From Rhodobacter sp. (lineage in GTDB: Bacteria; Pseudomonadota; Alphaproteobacteria; Rhodobacterales; Rhodobacteraceae): a DNA stretch of 64,000 nucleotides. The stretch's first letter is position 1. Every line of letters begins with the position of its first letter. Location: contig JAIYAE010000004.1 in NCBI GenBank assembly GCA_027489175.1, positions 1 through 64,000 of the forward strand, in the 5' to 3' direction. The position numbers and the translations under genes are program-made. Below, piece after piece: positions 34,830 through 43,863 of the stretch. The notes under the pieces are model-generated. The model made no database searches and had not been told where the DNA came from. It was given only the letters and a program-made list of their open reading frames with translations.

Positions 34830-35972
34830 ATGAACTTGTCCCGTCGCAAAACCCTTGCCCTGATCGGAGGCGGCGTCATCCTTGCAGCCACGGCCTCGCT
34901 TGGGGCCATTGCCACCCGCCAGCCGCGAACCGCCCTTTTGCCGTGGAGCGCGGCGGGGCAGGGGGCGGACCCGCGCCACCGGGCGCTGAGCTATGCACTT
35001 CTGGCGCCGAACCCGCACAACCGGCAACCGTGGCGCGCCGACCTGCGCGAGGCGGGTGTGGTGACGCTTTACGTCGATACGAACAAACTCTTGCCGCACA
35101 CCGACCCTTTCAGCCGGCAAATCACCATCGGGCTTGGATGTTTTCTGGAGCTGATGCAGATGGCGGCCAGTCATGACGGACAGCGGGTGACGATCACGCC
35201 CTTTCCGGAAGGCTTCGATGATGGCGCGTTGGATTCCCGCCCCGTCGCGCGCGCCGTGTTCACGCCGGATGCGTCCGTGACGCCTGATCCGCTTTTTGCG
35301 CATGTCATGGCGCGGCGGTCGAACAAGGAACCTTACGACACCAGCCGCCCAGTGCCTGCGGCGGCGATGGAGGCGCTGGCTGCATCCGTCGCCCGGGGTA
35401 GCCAGTTCGGGGGGGCGCTGGACGATGCCCGGATCACCCAGCTGCGCGATCTGACGCATGAAGCGCTGGTGATCGAATTCACTACCCCCAGAACCATGCA
35501 AGAAAGCGTTGATCTCTTCCGCATCGGTGCGCGAGAGGTGGATGCCAACCCCGATGGGCTGGATTTCTCCGGCCCGATGTTCGAGACGCTGTCGGCGACC
35601 GGGCTTTTCAGCCGCGAGGCTTCTGCTGATCCGGACTCGTTTGCGTCCCGCTCGGCGCTGACGATGGTGGAGGCGACGGCGAAAAGCGCGATGGGCTATG
35701 TCTGGCTGACCACCACCGGGAACAGCCGGACGGACCAGTTGGCGGCAGGGGCGGACTGGCTGCGGCTGAACCTGGCGGTGACGGCAGAAGGGCTGGGGAC
35801 GCAACCGATGAGCCAGGCGCTGCAGGAATTCCCCGAGATGGCGACGCATTATTCCCGCGTCCACGCCTTGCTTGCACCCGAAGGGGGAACCGTGCAGATG
35901 TTGGGGCGTATCGGATTTGGGCCCGCGGTGGGGCAAAGCCCGCGCTGGCCGGTGGAGGCGATCATCCTGTGA
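34830..35972 (+). CDS. Tat-exported nitroreductase-family protein (Acg-like)
   Basis: 380-residue protein with a twin-arginine signal (LSRRKTLALIGGGVILAATASLG) followed by a nitroreductase-like domain. Typical pieces are LLAPNPHNRQPWRADL near the N-terminus of the mature protein, ARRSNKEPYDTSRPV, and GMSQAL-like TQPMSQALQEFPEM near the C-terminus. The family binds flavin or, in Acg, is suspected to bind but not use it. ATG at 34830 has GGAGAAAG at a good distance; an ATG at 34818 is less well placed. The gene ends in a GTGA overlap with the marR gene. Confidence 0.85.
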   Translation: MNLSRRKTLALIGGGVILAATASLGAIATRQPRTALLPWSAAGQGADPRHRALSYALLAPNPHNRQPWRADLREAGVVTLYVDTNKLLPHTDPFSRQITIGLGCFLELMQMAASHDGQRVTITPFPEGFDDGALDSRPVARAVFTPDASVTPDPLFAHVMARRSNKEPYDTSRPVPAAAMEALAASVARGSQFGGALDDARITQLRDLTHEALVIEFTTPRTMQESVDLFRIGAREVDANPDGLDFSGPMFETLSATGLFSREASADPDSFASRSALTMVEATAKSAMGYVWLTTTGNSRTDQLAAGADWLRLNLAVTAEGLGTQPMSQALQEFPEMATHYSRVHALLAPEGGTVQMLGRIGFGPAVGQSPRWPVEAIIL

Positions 35973-36475
35973 CAAGCGGCCCGCCTTCAGAGGCTGTGGA
36001 TCTGGGCCTGTGGTTCGCGACCTTCAACGAGATCGCGATCCTCGCCCAACTGTCCCGCACGCTGATGGAGGCGCGGCTGCCGCATGGGCTTTTGCAGCCG
36101 CAGTTCGGGGTGCTGAACCATCTGGTGCGGGTCGCGGACGGGGTGACGCCTTTGGCGCTGGCCCGGGCGTTCCAGGTGCCGAAAACTTCGATGACGCACA
36201 GCCTTGCGGTGCTGGAACGGCACGGGCTAGTAGAGATGCGCCCGAACGCGCGGGACGGACGGTCGAAATGCGTGTTCCTGACAGATGCCGGGCGCAAACT
36301 GCGCGATGGCACGATTGCCGCTCTCACCCCCGATATCGCAGCGCTGGCCCACCGGTTCGACGCAGCGCGGCTGCGTGGGGCGCTGCCGGTTCTGACCGAG
36401 TTGCGCCAGATCATGGACACATTGCGCGATCCGGTGTCCGGGCACACCGGCGCGACTGGCGCTCAGGATCCTTAG
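35969..36475 (+). CDS. MarR-family transcriptional regulator
   Basis: 168-residue winged-helix regulator. The recognition region is TPLALARAFQVPKTSMTHSLAVLERHGLVEMRPNARDGRSK (described by motif: wing DGRSK), with dimerisation helices at both ends. GTG start at 35969 overlaps the stop of the nitroreductase gene. It probably represses its own operon through the twin operators at 34779-34816, a common arrangement for MarR proteins that sense oxidants or phenolic compounds. Confidence 0.9.
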   Translation: MTSGPPSEAVDLGLWFATFNEIAILAQLSRTLMEARLPHGLLQPQFGVLNHLVRVADGVTPLALARAFQVPKTSMTHSLAVLERHGLVEMRPNARDGRSKCVFLTDAGRKLRDGTIAALTPDIAALAHRFDAARLRGALPVLTELRQIMDTLRDPVSGHTGATGAQDP

Positions 36476-36844
36476 GAAGAATTTCCGCTCAAGAGGTCTG
36501 GCCCCCGACAAAGGCAATCTACTCGGCGGAAGCGGTGCGCTTGATCACGCGCAGTGCCATCGGCTCAGCTCTGCCTCCGCCCACGCGGATCTTTGTCCGG
36601 ATATTGGTAGACTCCGCTGCGGAGACCGCACGTCGGGCCGCCGATCGTAATCCTTGTCGGGAGGCATGCGCTGTTGGTTCGAACACGGCCGTGCAAGGAA
36701 CTGAAGACCCGAAAAAGGTCGGCGCAAGTGTCTTTCCCGCCACCGTCGCCCAACCGTCACCCTCAAGGTCTGACCTTGACCTGAGGCGCGTCCTGACACT
36801 CTCCACGGACATCAGCCAAAGTCTGCATCAATAGCTGATAAAAG
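36476..36844. other. Gap without recognised genes
   Basis: 369 bases between the MarR gene and the convergent DUF5672 gene. Frames are open on both strands for about 90 codons, but their translations are serine/arginine rich, have no ribosome-binding site and match nothing I know. It could hold remnants of a decayed gene. GC content is lower here than in the left neighbour. Confidence 0.5.
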
Positions 36845-37768
36845 CTAAGGCGTGTCCTGGGATGCGCGGCGCAGCGCTGGCGGCGTGGAAGACAGGATGT
36901 TTTCCACCTCGGGGCAATAGGCCCTGAATTTCGCGTGGTCAGACACGCTTAGGCGCGCCAGTTGGTGGCCGCCGAAACTTTGGTGGGTAAAGCTGTTCTG
37001 CGTGCAAAACTTTGCGCAATCTTCGCTCTTGCCGACCTTTCCGCCGATCAGCTCGACGTGGAAAGCGAAATAACCGTCCTCTCCATTTGGCCATGGCCGC
37101 GGTGAGAAGCGTCTTAGGCATTCCAGGCTAAGCTGAACGTCCCGTAACGACAGCCCGCCAACCCCGCCATCAATCGTCAGGCCAAAGGGGCGTTCCCGTT
37201 TCCATCCTGCGCCGATGTAGTCGAAGTGCAGGAAATCCGTCAGTTTGTAAGGGCTTTCAGGGCAGCAGATCGCATCCGTCTGGAAGATGAGAACCTTTTC
37301 AAACTTCGCAAAAATCCCCCAGAATTTCTCTGACATCAGGATTGCATTGTAGCCGCGCGCCAAGAGCGCCTTGTCCGGTAACTCTCGCACTGTCAACTGG
37401 CCCCGGGCCCGCATGTCTTGCAGTTCGGGGTCATTCAGGCGGCTACGATTTTCTTTGCTGTGAAACAGGCAGATCGGAATGCCGGTGACCTGTGCCGCAT
37501 TTCGGATCACATAAGTCAGGGCAGGCGTATCCCGGGTTTCAAGAATGACGCCGATGACAGACTGTCCGTCATGGTCAATTGGCAAAAGGTTCGACGGGTC
37601 TTGCTGCTCGAACCTTTCAAGCCGATAGAAATTCGGCCGGTCCCGCATCTCGGTGCAATTTGCATAGACATCGATCAGGTGGTCACCCGTGATGTCATCA
37701 ATGTTCAGGTTCCGGCTCGCAAACTGTTGCCGAAGCACTTCAGCAGAGGACAGAGGTTCGTTATCCAT
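36845..37768 (-). CDS. DUF5672 family protein, glycosyltransferase-like
   Basis: 307 residues. The signature runs KFEKVLIFQTDAICC (a DxD-like nucleotide-sugar site is not complete, the aspartate of QTDA is kept), DFLHFDYIGAGW, and DGGVGGLSLRD, the hallmark of DUF5672 proteins, which are thought to be glycosyltransferases and often occur in polysaccharide regions. GC is about 53% in the parts counted, well under the window's norm, and there are no sugar-polymer genes around, suggesting recent acquisition as a single gene. Starts ATG at 37768 without a strong ribosome-binding site. Confidence 0.78.
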   Translation of the reverse strand: MDNEPLSSAEVLRQQFASRNLNIDDITGDHLIDVYANCTEMRDRPNFYRLERFEQQDPSNLLPIDHDGQSVIGVILETRDTPALTYVIRNAAQVTGIPICLFHSKENRSRLNDPELQDMRARGQLTVRELPDKALLARGYNAILMSEKFWGIFAKFEKVLIFQTDAICCPESPYKLTDFLHFDYIGAGWKRERPFGLTIDGGVGGLSLRDVQLSLECLRRFSPRPWPNGEDGYFAFHVELIGGKVGKSEDCAKFCTQNSFTHQSFGGHQLARLSVSDHAKFRAYCPEVENILSSTPPALRRASQDTP

Positions 37769-37865
37769 TAGGTGCGCACTTCGTGGCTGGTTCCGGCTTT
37801 GACGACCAATGACTCTGGGCCCGTGGTTTTCAGTCCGGACCGGTTAACCGATGTCCTTCGTTCCT

Positions 37866-38657
37866 TCAGGCCGAATGGGCGCCGTCCGACAGCGCCTTGA
37901 CCCGTGCCAGCACCTGCGGCACCGGGACGCCCGCGCCGATGTCCTTGACGATGGCCGACCCCACCACGCAGCCATCAGCGACGCTGGCGATGGCGCGCGC
38001 GGCCTCAGGCGTGTTGATGCCGAAGCCCACGATCACCGGCAGGTCGGTTGACCGCTTGATCCGCGCCACTTCGGGGGCGACATCGGTGGCGACGGCGGCC
38101 GCTGCCCCGGTGATCCCGGTGACCGAGACGTAGTAGACGAACCCGCTGGTGTTCTGCAGCACCTTGGGCAGGCGCTTGGCATCGGTAGTCGGTGTCGCAA
38201 GACGGATGAAGTTCAGCCCTGCCTTCTGCGCCGGAAGGCACAGCTCATCATCCTCTTCCGGTGGCAGGTCGACGACGATCAGCCCGTCGATCCCGGCGGC
38301 GCGGGCTTCGGCCACGAAGCGGTCAACCCCGCGCGAATAGATCGGGTTGTAATAACCCATCAGGACGATGGGTGTCGCCTGATCCCCGGCGCGAAAGCTG
38401 CGGACCATGTTCAGCACCTTGTCCAGCGTCATGCCCCCCTCCAGCGCGCGCTGGCCAGCGGCCTGGATCGTCGGACCATCGGCCATCGGATCGGTGAAGG
38501 GCATGCCCAACTCGATGATGTCGACGCCCGCGGCGGGCAGGCCCTGCATGACGGCGAGCGAGGTCGCCTCATCCGGGTCACCACCCATGATATAGGCGAC
38601 GAAGGCCTTCTTCCCCTCGGCCCGCAGCCGCGCAAAGGTGGTGTCGATCCGTGTCAT
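37866..38657 (-). CDS. trpA: Tryptophan synthase alpha subunit
   Basis: 263-residue TIM-barrel subunit that splits indole-3-glycerol phosphate to indole and glyceraldehyde 3-phosphate. The catalytic glutamate is in [16 protein letters not shown] and the catalytic aspartate in [14 protein letters not shown]; phosphate-binding glycine loops are VSVTGITGA and [14 protein letters not shown] at 38657 is preceded by GGGGGA. trpB is not adjacent on this side. Confidence 0.95.
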   Translation of the reverse strand: MTRIDTTFARLRAEGKKAFVAYIMGGDPDEATSLAVMQGLPAAGVDIIELGMPFTDPMADGPTIQAAGQRALEGGMTLDKVLNMVRSFRAGDQATPIVLMGYYNPIYSRGVDRFVAEARAAGIDGLIVVDLPPEEDDELCLPAQKAGLNFIRLATPTTDAKRLPKVLQNTSGFVYYVSVTGITGAAAAVATDVAPEVARIKRSTDLPVIVGFGINTPEAARAIASVADGCVVGSAIVKDIGAGVPVPQVLARVKALSDGAHSA

Positions 38658-38887
38658 GGGGTCCCCCGGCAAATCCGGTTCCATCTGCCATGCGGCGACG
38701 GGGGAAATCAATGGGGAGTGCGGGTCCGGCGCAAGGCAAACGGGGGCATTGCACCCGCGCCAATCCCCTTGCCTTGAGGAGGAAAGCCAGGTCTTATTCC
38801 ATGATCGCGTGAAAGCCTGGGGCCTCTGATCAAGGCGCCGTCTCTCTGACCTTGGAAATACGGTGCCGAACGCCCATCTTCTGCGTC

Positions 38888-39082
38888 ATGAACTATCTGC
38901 TCGCCCTTCTGCTGCCGCCCTTGTCGATCCTGCTGACCGGCAGGCCCATTCTTGGCATCCTCGTCTTCCCGATCTGGGTGCTGGCCCTGATCTTCTCGGG
39001 CGGCCTGACGCATCCGATGTTCATCCTTCTGGCCTGGCTCTTGATCTTCCAATCGCGTGAGCGGTCCGACACGCGCGACTGA
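38888..39082 (+). CDS. Small membrane protein, YqaE/Pmp3-like
   Basis: 64 residues: MNYLLALLLPPLSILLTGRP followed by two hydrophobic segments and a charged tail (QSRERSDTRD). The LLPPL start resembles YqaE/Pmp3 stress membrane proteins, though the middle is less typical. The ribosome-binding site is weak. It lies 70 bases upstream of ychF on the same strand. Confidence 0.55.
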   Translation: MNYLLALLLPPLSILLTGRPILGILVFPIWVLALIFSGGLTHPMFILLAWLLIFQSRERSDTRD

Positions 39083-39152
39083 CGGTGTCGCCGCTTGCGC
39101 AAAACAGGTCTGCACCTTAGAGACAGCGCCGGACAGGCGGGAGAAGTCGGCC

Positions 39153-40250
39153 ATGGGTTTCAAGATGGGCATTGTCGGGCTGCCGAATGTGGGCAAGTCC
39201 ACGCTCTTCAACGCACTGACCCGCACAGCGGCGGCGCAGGCGGCCAACTTTCCGTTCTGCACCATCGAACCCAACGTGGGCGAAGTGGCCGTCCCGGATG
39301 CGCGCCTTGACAAGCTGGCGGCCATTGCCGGGTCAAAGCAGATCATCCCCACAAGGATGACCTTTGTCGATATCGCGGGTCTGGTGCGCGGCGCGTCCAA
39401 GGGTGAGGGTCTGGGGAACCAGTTCCTCGCCAACATCCGCGAATGCGACGCCATCGCCCATGTGCTGCGCTGCTTTGAAGATGGCGACATCACCCATGTC
39501 GAAGGCCGGATCGACCCGGTGGCCGATGCCGAAACGATTGAAACCGAGTTGATGCTGGCTGACCTTGAGTCGGTCGAACGCCGCCTGACCTCGCTGGCGA
39601 AAAAGCTGCGCGGCGGCGATCAAGAGGTGCAGGATCAAGACCGCCTCTTGCGCGCAGCCCTTGCCGCATTGGAGGCAGGCCGCCCCGCCCGCACGGTGAA
39701 GGTCGACGCCGATGACCAGAAGCAGTGGCGCATGCTGCAGCTGCTGACCGCAAAGCCCGTCCTTTTCGTCTGCAATGTCGAAGAGGCCAAGGCGGCGTCG
39801 GGCAACAGCCAGTCTGATCGTGTGGCGAAGATGGCCGCCGAACAAGGCGCGGCGGTGGTGGTGATTTCGGCCCGGATCGAGGAAGAAATTTCGCAGCTCG
39901 CCGAAGACGAAGCCGCCATGTTCCTTGAGGAAATGGGGCTGCATGAGGCGGGCCTCGACCGGCTGATCAAGGCGGGCTACGCGCTCTTGGGCCTGCAGAC
40001 CTATTTCACCGTCGGCCCGAAAGAGGCCCGCGCCTGGACGATCCCCGCTGGCACCCTGGCCCCGCAAGCCGCAGGCGTGATTCACGGCGATTTCGAAAAG
40101 GGCTTCATCCGCGCCGAAACCATCGCCTATGACGATTACATCGCCGGCAAGGGCGAGGCTGGTGCAAAAGAGGCCGGCAAGTTCCGCGTCGAAGGCAAGA
40201 CCTATGAGGTCAAGGACGGCGACGTGCTGCACTTCCTGTTCAGCGGCTGA
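39153..40250 (+). CDS. ychF: Ribosome-associated GTP/ATPase YchF (OLA1)
   Basis: 365-residue P-loop protein of the Obg family that binds ribosomes and hydrolyses ATP as well as GTP. G1 is GLPNVGKST, G3 is DIAGLVRGASKGEGLGNQFL, the altered G4 is NVEE (which lowers guanine specificity), and the C-terminal TGS domain ends RVEGKTYEVKDGDVLHFLFSG. Start ATG at 39153 with GGGAGAAG. Full length. Confidence 0.95.
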   Translation: MGFKMGIVGLPNVGKSTLFNALTRTAAAQAANFPFCTIEPNVGEVAVPDARLDKLAAIAGSKQIIPTRMTFVDIAGLVRGASKGEGLGNQFLANIRECDAIAHVLRCFEDGDITHVEGRIDPVADAETIETELMLADLESVERRLTSLAKKLRGGDQEVQDQDRLLRAALAALEAGRPARTVKVDADDQKQWRMLQLLTAKPVLFVCNVEEAKAASGNSQSDRVAKMAAEQGAAVVVISARIEEEISQLAEDEAAMFLEEMGLHEAGLDRLIKAGYALLGLQTYFTVGPKEARAWTIPAGTLAPQAAGVIHGDFEKGFIRAETIAYDDYIAGKGEAGAKEAGKFRVEGKTYEVKDGDVLHFLFSG

Positions 40251-40402
40251 CAGCGCCACCGGCGACCGGGGCTGAGGTCTGACAGGACCAGCAGGCTTTG
40301 CGGCCAGAGGGCAGGAAAGGCGGCGGCCAACCGGATTTCTGCCTTGGGCCCGCCCCTTTCCCTCTTGCCCCCTCGCGTGGGGATGGCTAAATGGAAGGCG
40401 TC

Positions 40403-40492
40403 GGAAGCGTGGCTGAGAGGCCGAAAGCACTCGGTTGCTAACTGAGCGTAGGGGGAACCCTACCGTGGGTTCGAATCCCACCGCTTCCGCCA
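40403..40492 (+). tRNA. tRNA-Ser (anticodon GCT)
   Basis: 90 bases including an encoded CCA. Acceptor stem GGAAGCG / CGCTTCC, anticodon stem CTCGG / CTGAG around the loop TTGCTAA, a long variable arm (TAGGG...CCCTA) typical of class II serine tRNA, and T-loop GTTCGAATC. Decodes AGC and AGU. Confidence 0.97.
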
Positions 40493-40518
40493 CTTCCCCC
40501 CACGAAAGCATTCTCCCG

Positions 40519-40547
40519 ATCCGGCTACGTCCGGATTTTTCCGTTTT
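40519..40547 (+). terminator. Terminator after tRNA-Ser
   Basis: ATCCGG-CTACGT-CCGGAT stem followed by TTTTT-CCG-TTTTT, 27 bases beyond the tRNA 3' end. Confidence 0.8.
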
Positions 40548-41054
40548 TAATCTAGGGTCATGCGGATAGGGCTGTTAACCGGCCTATGCAGAAGGAGGCC
40601 CGGATGCGGTTTCTGAGGTCCAGTATTCCCCGGACCCGATGACTGCGCCGTTTTAGTGGACTGCTTGCAAAACATTGTATCAAAACAGATTTTCTTGCGT
40701 GGGCTACCGGGCGCTTTGACGTCAGTGGCGTTTGGTTATCCGGTCCCCTTGGGGGCGAGTTTCGCTCTCAACAGACCGGAGCGAAACCGGTGCAGGTTCA
40801 GACCCTGCTTTTCTCATCGTTCGCCCGTGCGGCTTTGCAGGCCCGCCAGTAATTGCACTTTGTCCCCACTTTATGCGGCAGCCAGGGAACCAAACCTGCA
40901 CTTGGTTCGTTTCCACTTCGGCTCTGCGTTTTCGCGCGGAATTGCCAAAGCTTGTGTGGAAGGTCCAGGGTGAGCAACAGCTGCCGAAAGCATGACGCTT
41001 CTCTCTTGAAGCGCGGGCATCCTTGCCCGTGCTCGCCTTGGTCAAGAGCGACGC
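40548..41054. other. Gap between tRNA-Ser and the Mla-type operon
   Basis: 507 bases. A well-spaced ribosome-binding site (GAAGGAGG) precedes an ATG at 40603 that opens only 12 codons (MRFLRSSIPRTR, stop at 40639-40641). Longer frames at 40656-40973 (plus) and 40722-41045 (minus) look like chance frames. AT content rises near 40660-40700. The one convincing signal is the stress-type promoter at 40886-40911. No attachment-site repeat of the tRNA 3' end was found in this gap. Confidence 0.6.
40886..40911 (+). promoter_or_regulatory. EcfG-type promoter upstream of the Mla operon
   Basis: GGAAC at 40886-40890, a 17-base spacer, CGTT at 40908-40911. This is the pattern of the six promoters in the stress locus (55906-62129). 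It is on the coding strand about 145 bases before the mlaE-like start, which suggests that the lipid-transport operon is part of the general stress regulon. Confidence 0.65.
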
Positions 41055-42167
41055 ATGTCTACGGCGCGCAGTGATCCCGACAACAAATCCCGCGCCAGGA
41101 TCGTCGGGCCCGTCACGTTGACGACCTTGGGTCAGCAGCGAACCTTCCTTGACGGACAGGCCGGGGCGATGTCTCTGGATTTTTCAGGGGTCACGCAGCT
41201 GGACACGGCGGGCGCATGGGCCATCGCCTCCTTCCAGGCGGCAGAGAAGGCAAAGGGGCGGGAGGTTCGCATTGAAAACGCGACCGAAGCTCAGACCTTG
41301 CTCTTGCAGACGGTCGTCGAAGCGATGCCGTCGCCCCGCAAGCGTCGTCGCCGCCTGCCGCATCATGAGGCGGGCGATCTCTTGTTCGATGTCGGCAAAT
41401 CCGTTTCCGTCTTTGCGGTAGGTCTTGGCCATACCATAGGCTTTCTCGGCCTTGTTCTGACCCGCCTCGCGACAACCGCCCTGCATCCATCGCGCCTGCG
41501 GTTCACCGCGCTTGCACATCACATGCAGCAGGCTGGTCTGAACGCCGTGCCGATCGTCGGTCTGATGGGGTTCCTGATCGGCATTGTCCTTGCGTTCCAG
41601 GGGGCATCGCAGCTTGAGCAGTTCGGGGCCGAAATCTACGTCGTCGACCTGATCTCGATCTCGATGCTGCGCGAACTTGGCATTCTTCTGACCGCGATCA
41701 TCGTTGCGGGGCGGTCCGCATCCGCTTTCACCGCTGCCATCGGCTCGATGAAGATGCGCGAAGAGATCGACGCGATGCGGGTGCTTGGTCTTGACCCGAT
41801 CGAGCTTCTGGTCCTGCCGCGTGTGCTGGCCCTGTTGTTCATGCTGCCGATCCTTGGGTTCGTCGCCAACATGGCCGGGCTTCTGGGCGGCGCGCTGATG
41901 GCGTGGATCGACCTCGGGATATCGCCTGCCATGTTCCGCACGCAACTGGCGGCCAACACTGCGGTCTCTCACGCGCTGGTCGGTCTCTCCAAGGCGCCGA
42001 TCTTCGCGATGATCATTGGGCTGGTCGGCTGCTACCAGGGGCTGCAGGTCGAGGGCAACACCGACTCTCTCGGCAGCCGGACCTCGCGTTCGGTGGTCGT
42101 GGCGATCTTCCTTGTCATTGTCGTCGATGCCGTGGCGTCGATCTTTTTCTCGATCTGGGGCGTCTGA
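41055..42167 (+). CDS. mlaE: MlaE-type permease with N-terminal STAS-like domain
   Basis: 370 residues. Residues about 10-95 form a STAS-like domain (MSLDFSGVTQLDTAGAWAIASFQ), the role that MlaB has in E. coli, fused here to the permease. From about residue 115 the MlaE membrane domain follows, with GFLIGIVLAFQGASQLEQFG, LRELGILLTAIIVAGRSASAFTAAIGSMK and EEIDAMRVLG. It is the inner-membrane core of a retrograde or anterograde phospholipid transporter. First gene of a four-gene operon; an EcfG-type promoter precedes it. Confidence 0.92.
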   Translation: MSTARSDPDNKSRARIVGPVTLTTLGQQRTFLDGQAGAMSLDFSGVTQLDTAGAWAIASFQAAEKAKGREVRIENATEAQTLLLQTVVEAMPSPRKRRRRLPHHEAGDLLFDVGKSVSVFAVGLGHTIGFLGLVLTRLATTALHPSRLRFTALAHHMQQAGLNAVPIVGLMGFLIGIVLAFQGASQLEQFGAEIYVVDLISISMLRELGILLTAIIVAGRSASAFTAAIGSMKMREEIDAMRVLGLDPIELLVLPRVLALLFMLPILGFVANMAGLLGGALMAWIDLGISPAMFRTQLAANTAVSHALVGLSKAPIFAMIIGLVGCYQGLQVEGNTDSLGSRTSRSVVVAIFLVIVVDAVASIFFSIWGV

Positions 42168-42958
42168 TGGAAGACACGGTCATCAGCGTGCGGAAATTGA
42201 CGAACCGGTTCGGCAAGACCGTGATCCACCAGAACCTTGACCTTGACGTTCGTCGGGGTGAGGTGCTGGGCGTCGTTGGCGCATCGGGAAGCGGCAAGTC
42301 CGTCCTGCTGCGCAGCATCGTCGGCCTGCAACACCCCGCGGCCGGGACAATCACGGTTCTGGGGACCGAAGTCCTGACCGATCCCCCGACCGAGACCGAG
42401 GTCAAGGCCGGCAACCCTGACGCCGTGCAAAACAAATGGGGCGTGATGTTCCAGGACGGCGCGCTGTTCTCTTCTCTGACCGTCCGCGAAAACGTCGAGG
42501 CCCCGATGCGCGAAAAGCTCGACTTTGACGCACAGACCCGCGCGGCCCTGGCCGACCTGCGCATCGCGATGGTGGGCCTGCCCGAAAAAGCTGGCGATCT
42601 TTTCCCGTCCGAGCTCTCGGGCGGAATGCGCAAACGCGCGGGGCTGGCGCGCGCCTTGGCGTTGGACCCGCAGATCCTGTTCCTGGACGAACCTACCGCC
42701 GGTCTTGACCCGATCAGCGCCTCCGAGTTCGACAACCTGATCCTCTCGCTGCAAAAGGCGCTTGGCCTGACGGTGTTCCTTGTCACCCATGATCTGGACA
42801 CCTTGCACGCCACCTGTGACCGGATCGCCGTTCTCGCGCAGAAGAAGGTGCTGGTGACCGGCACCATGGCCGAGATGATGGAGGTCGATGACCCCTGGGT
42901 CCGGTCCTATTTCCATGGTCCGCGCGCGCATGCCGCCCAAATGCAGGCGGCCGACTGA
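42167..42958 (+). CDS. mlaF: MlaF-type ATPase
   Basis: 263-residue ATPase of the lipid transporter. Walker A GASGSGKSV, signature LSGGMRKRAGLARALALDP, Walker B ILFLDEPTAGLDP, switch histidine in VTHDLDTL. Start ATG at 42167 shares a base with the mlaE stop (TGATG). The stretch FQDGALFSSLTVRENV is typical of Mce/Mla ATPases. Confidence 0.93.
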   Translation: MEDTVISVRKLTNRFGKTVIHQNLDLDVRRGEVLGVVGASGSGKSVLLRSIVGLQHPAAGTITVLGTEVLTDPPTETEVKAGNPDAVQNKWGVMFQDGALFSSLTVRENVEAPMREKLDFDAQTRAALADLRIAMVGLPEKAGDLFPSELSGGMRKRAGLARALALDPQILFLDEPTAGLDPISASEFDNLILSLQKALGLTVFLVTHDLDTLHATCDRIAVLAQKKVLVTGTMAEMMEVDDPWVRSYFHGPRAHAAQMQAAD

Positions 42959-43863
42959 TGGAAACGAAAGCACGTTACATCCTGGTCGGGGCCTTTACGC
43001 TTGGCGCGATGGCCGCGCTGCTGGGCTTCCTTTTGTGGCTCGCCCAGGTCGAGATCACGCGGGCCTACGCCCAGTATGACATCGTCTTCGACACGGTCTC
43101 GGGCCTTAGTCAGGACAGTGTCGTCCGCTATAACGGCGTCGACGTTGGCAAGGTCCTGTCCATCGACCTGGACCGCGAAAACCCGCAGTTCGTGCGCGTG
43201 CGGATCGAAATCCGTGCCGCCACCCCGGTGCGGAAGGATACTGTTGCAACGCTGTCCTCTCAGGGGGTGACCGGCGTCTCGTTCGTGGCCCTCGCGGGCG
43301 GCAGTCCAAATTCTGAAGCCCTGGTCGCGATACCCCCGGCGCCGGTTCCGCTGATCGCGTCGCAGCCTTCGGTCGTGCAGGAATTGACGGACGCCGCACC
43401 CGACCTTCTGAAAGAGGCGATCGCGCTGATCGAGGATGTGCGCCAGTTCACCACGCCCGAGAACCGCGAGGCGATCACAAGCATCCTGCAGAACGTCGAG
43501 AACGTCACCGCCCGGGTCGATGCGATTGCCGTGCGCGCCGAAACCCTGGTCACCGCCGCCGAAGAGACGCTGGCGCGCGCCGATGCCGCGTTGGTCAAGG
43601 CCGAGGCCGCGTTCGCAAGCGCGGATTCCGTCATCAAGGACGATATCCCCGGTCTGGTTGACGGGCTGAAAGCGACCGTAGCCGACGTCGGCGACACCGC
43701 GAACGAGTTGAAGACTTTCGCCCAATCTGCGCTGCCAGAGTACCGCGACCTTGCCGCAGATGCGCGCAGGGTGATCGCAAACATAGGCGCGGTGGCCGAC
43801 CGCATTGGCCGTGACCCGGGGCGCTTCCTGCTTGGAACGCAAACCCCCGAATACAGGAACTGA
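42958..43863 (+). CDS. mlaD: MlaD/MCE-domain protein
   Basis: 301-residue periplasmic lipid-binding subunit anchored by one N-terminal helix (YILVGAFTLGAMAALLGFLLWL). The MCE domain (about 38-125) starts AQYDIVFDTVSGLSQDSVVRYNGVDVGKV. Behind it is a long alanine/glutamate-rich helical region (about 140-280, with heptad-like repeats) that probably forms the tube or needle of a hexamer, longer than in E. coli MlaD. It overlaps mlaF by one base and is followed directly by the lipoprotein gene. Confidence 0.92.
   Translation: METKARYILVGAFTLGAMAALLGFLLWLAQVEITRAYAQYDIVFDTVSGLSQDSVVRYNGVDVGKVLSIDLDRENPQFVRVRIEIRAATPVRKDTVATLSSQGVTGVSFVALAGGSPNSEALVAIPPAPVPLIASQPSVVQELTDAAPDLLKEAIALIEDVRQFTTPENREAITSILQNVENVTARVDAIAVRAETLVTAAEETLARADAALVKAEAAFASADSVIKDDIPGLVDGLKATVADVGDTANELKTFAQSALPEYRDLAADARRVIANIGAVADRIGRDPGRFLLGTQTPEYRN

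Noticed and set aside
35886..35911. GGAAC-N16-CGTA inside the nitroreductase gene
   Set aside because: Imperfect -10, within a coding region, and no gene start follows at a suitable distance.
36519..36812. Possible 97-residue minus-strand gene in the gap after marR
   Set aside because: No ribosome-binding site, no recognisable domain, and a competing frame of equal length on the other strand.
38708..39493. A 261-codon minus-strand frame spanning the small membrane gene and ychF
   Set aside because: Antisense to the highly conserved ychF; serine/arginine-rich with no family resemblance.
40656..40973. Possible 105-residue gene between tRNA-Ser and mlaE
   Set aside because: No ribosome-binding site, odd composition, and it would be overlapped by the stress promoter at 40886-40911.
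40403..41054. tRNA-Ser as an integration site for an element
   Set aside because: No repeat of the tRNA 3' end and no integrase gene were found downstream; the following operon is ordinary chromosomal.
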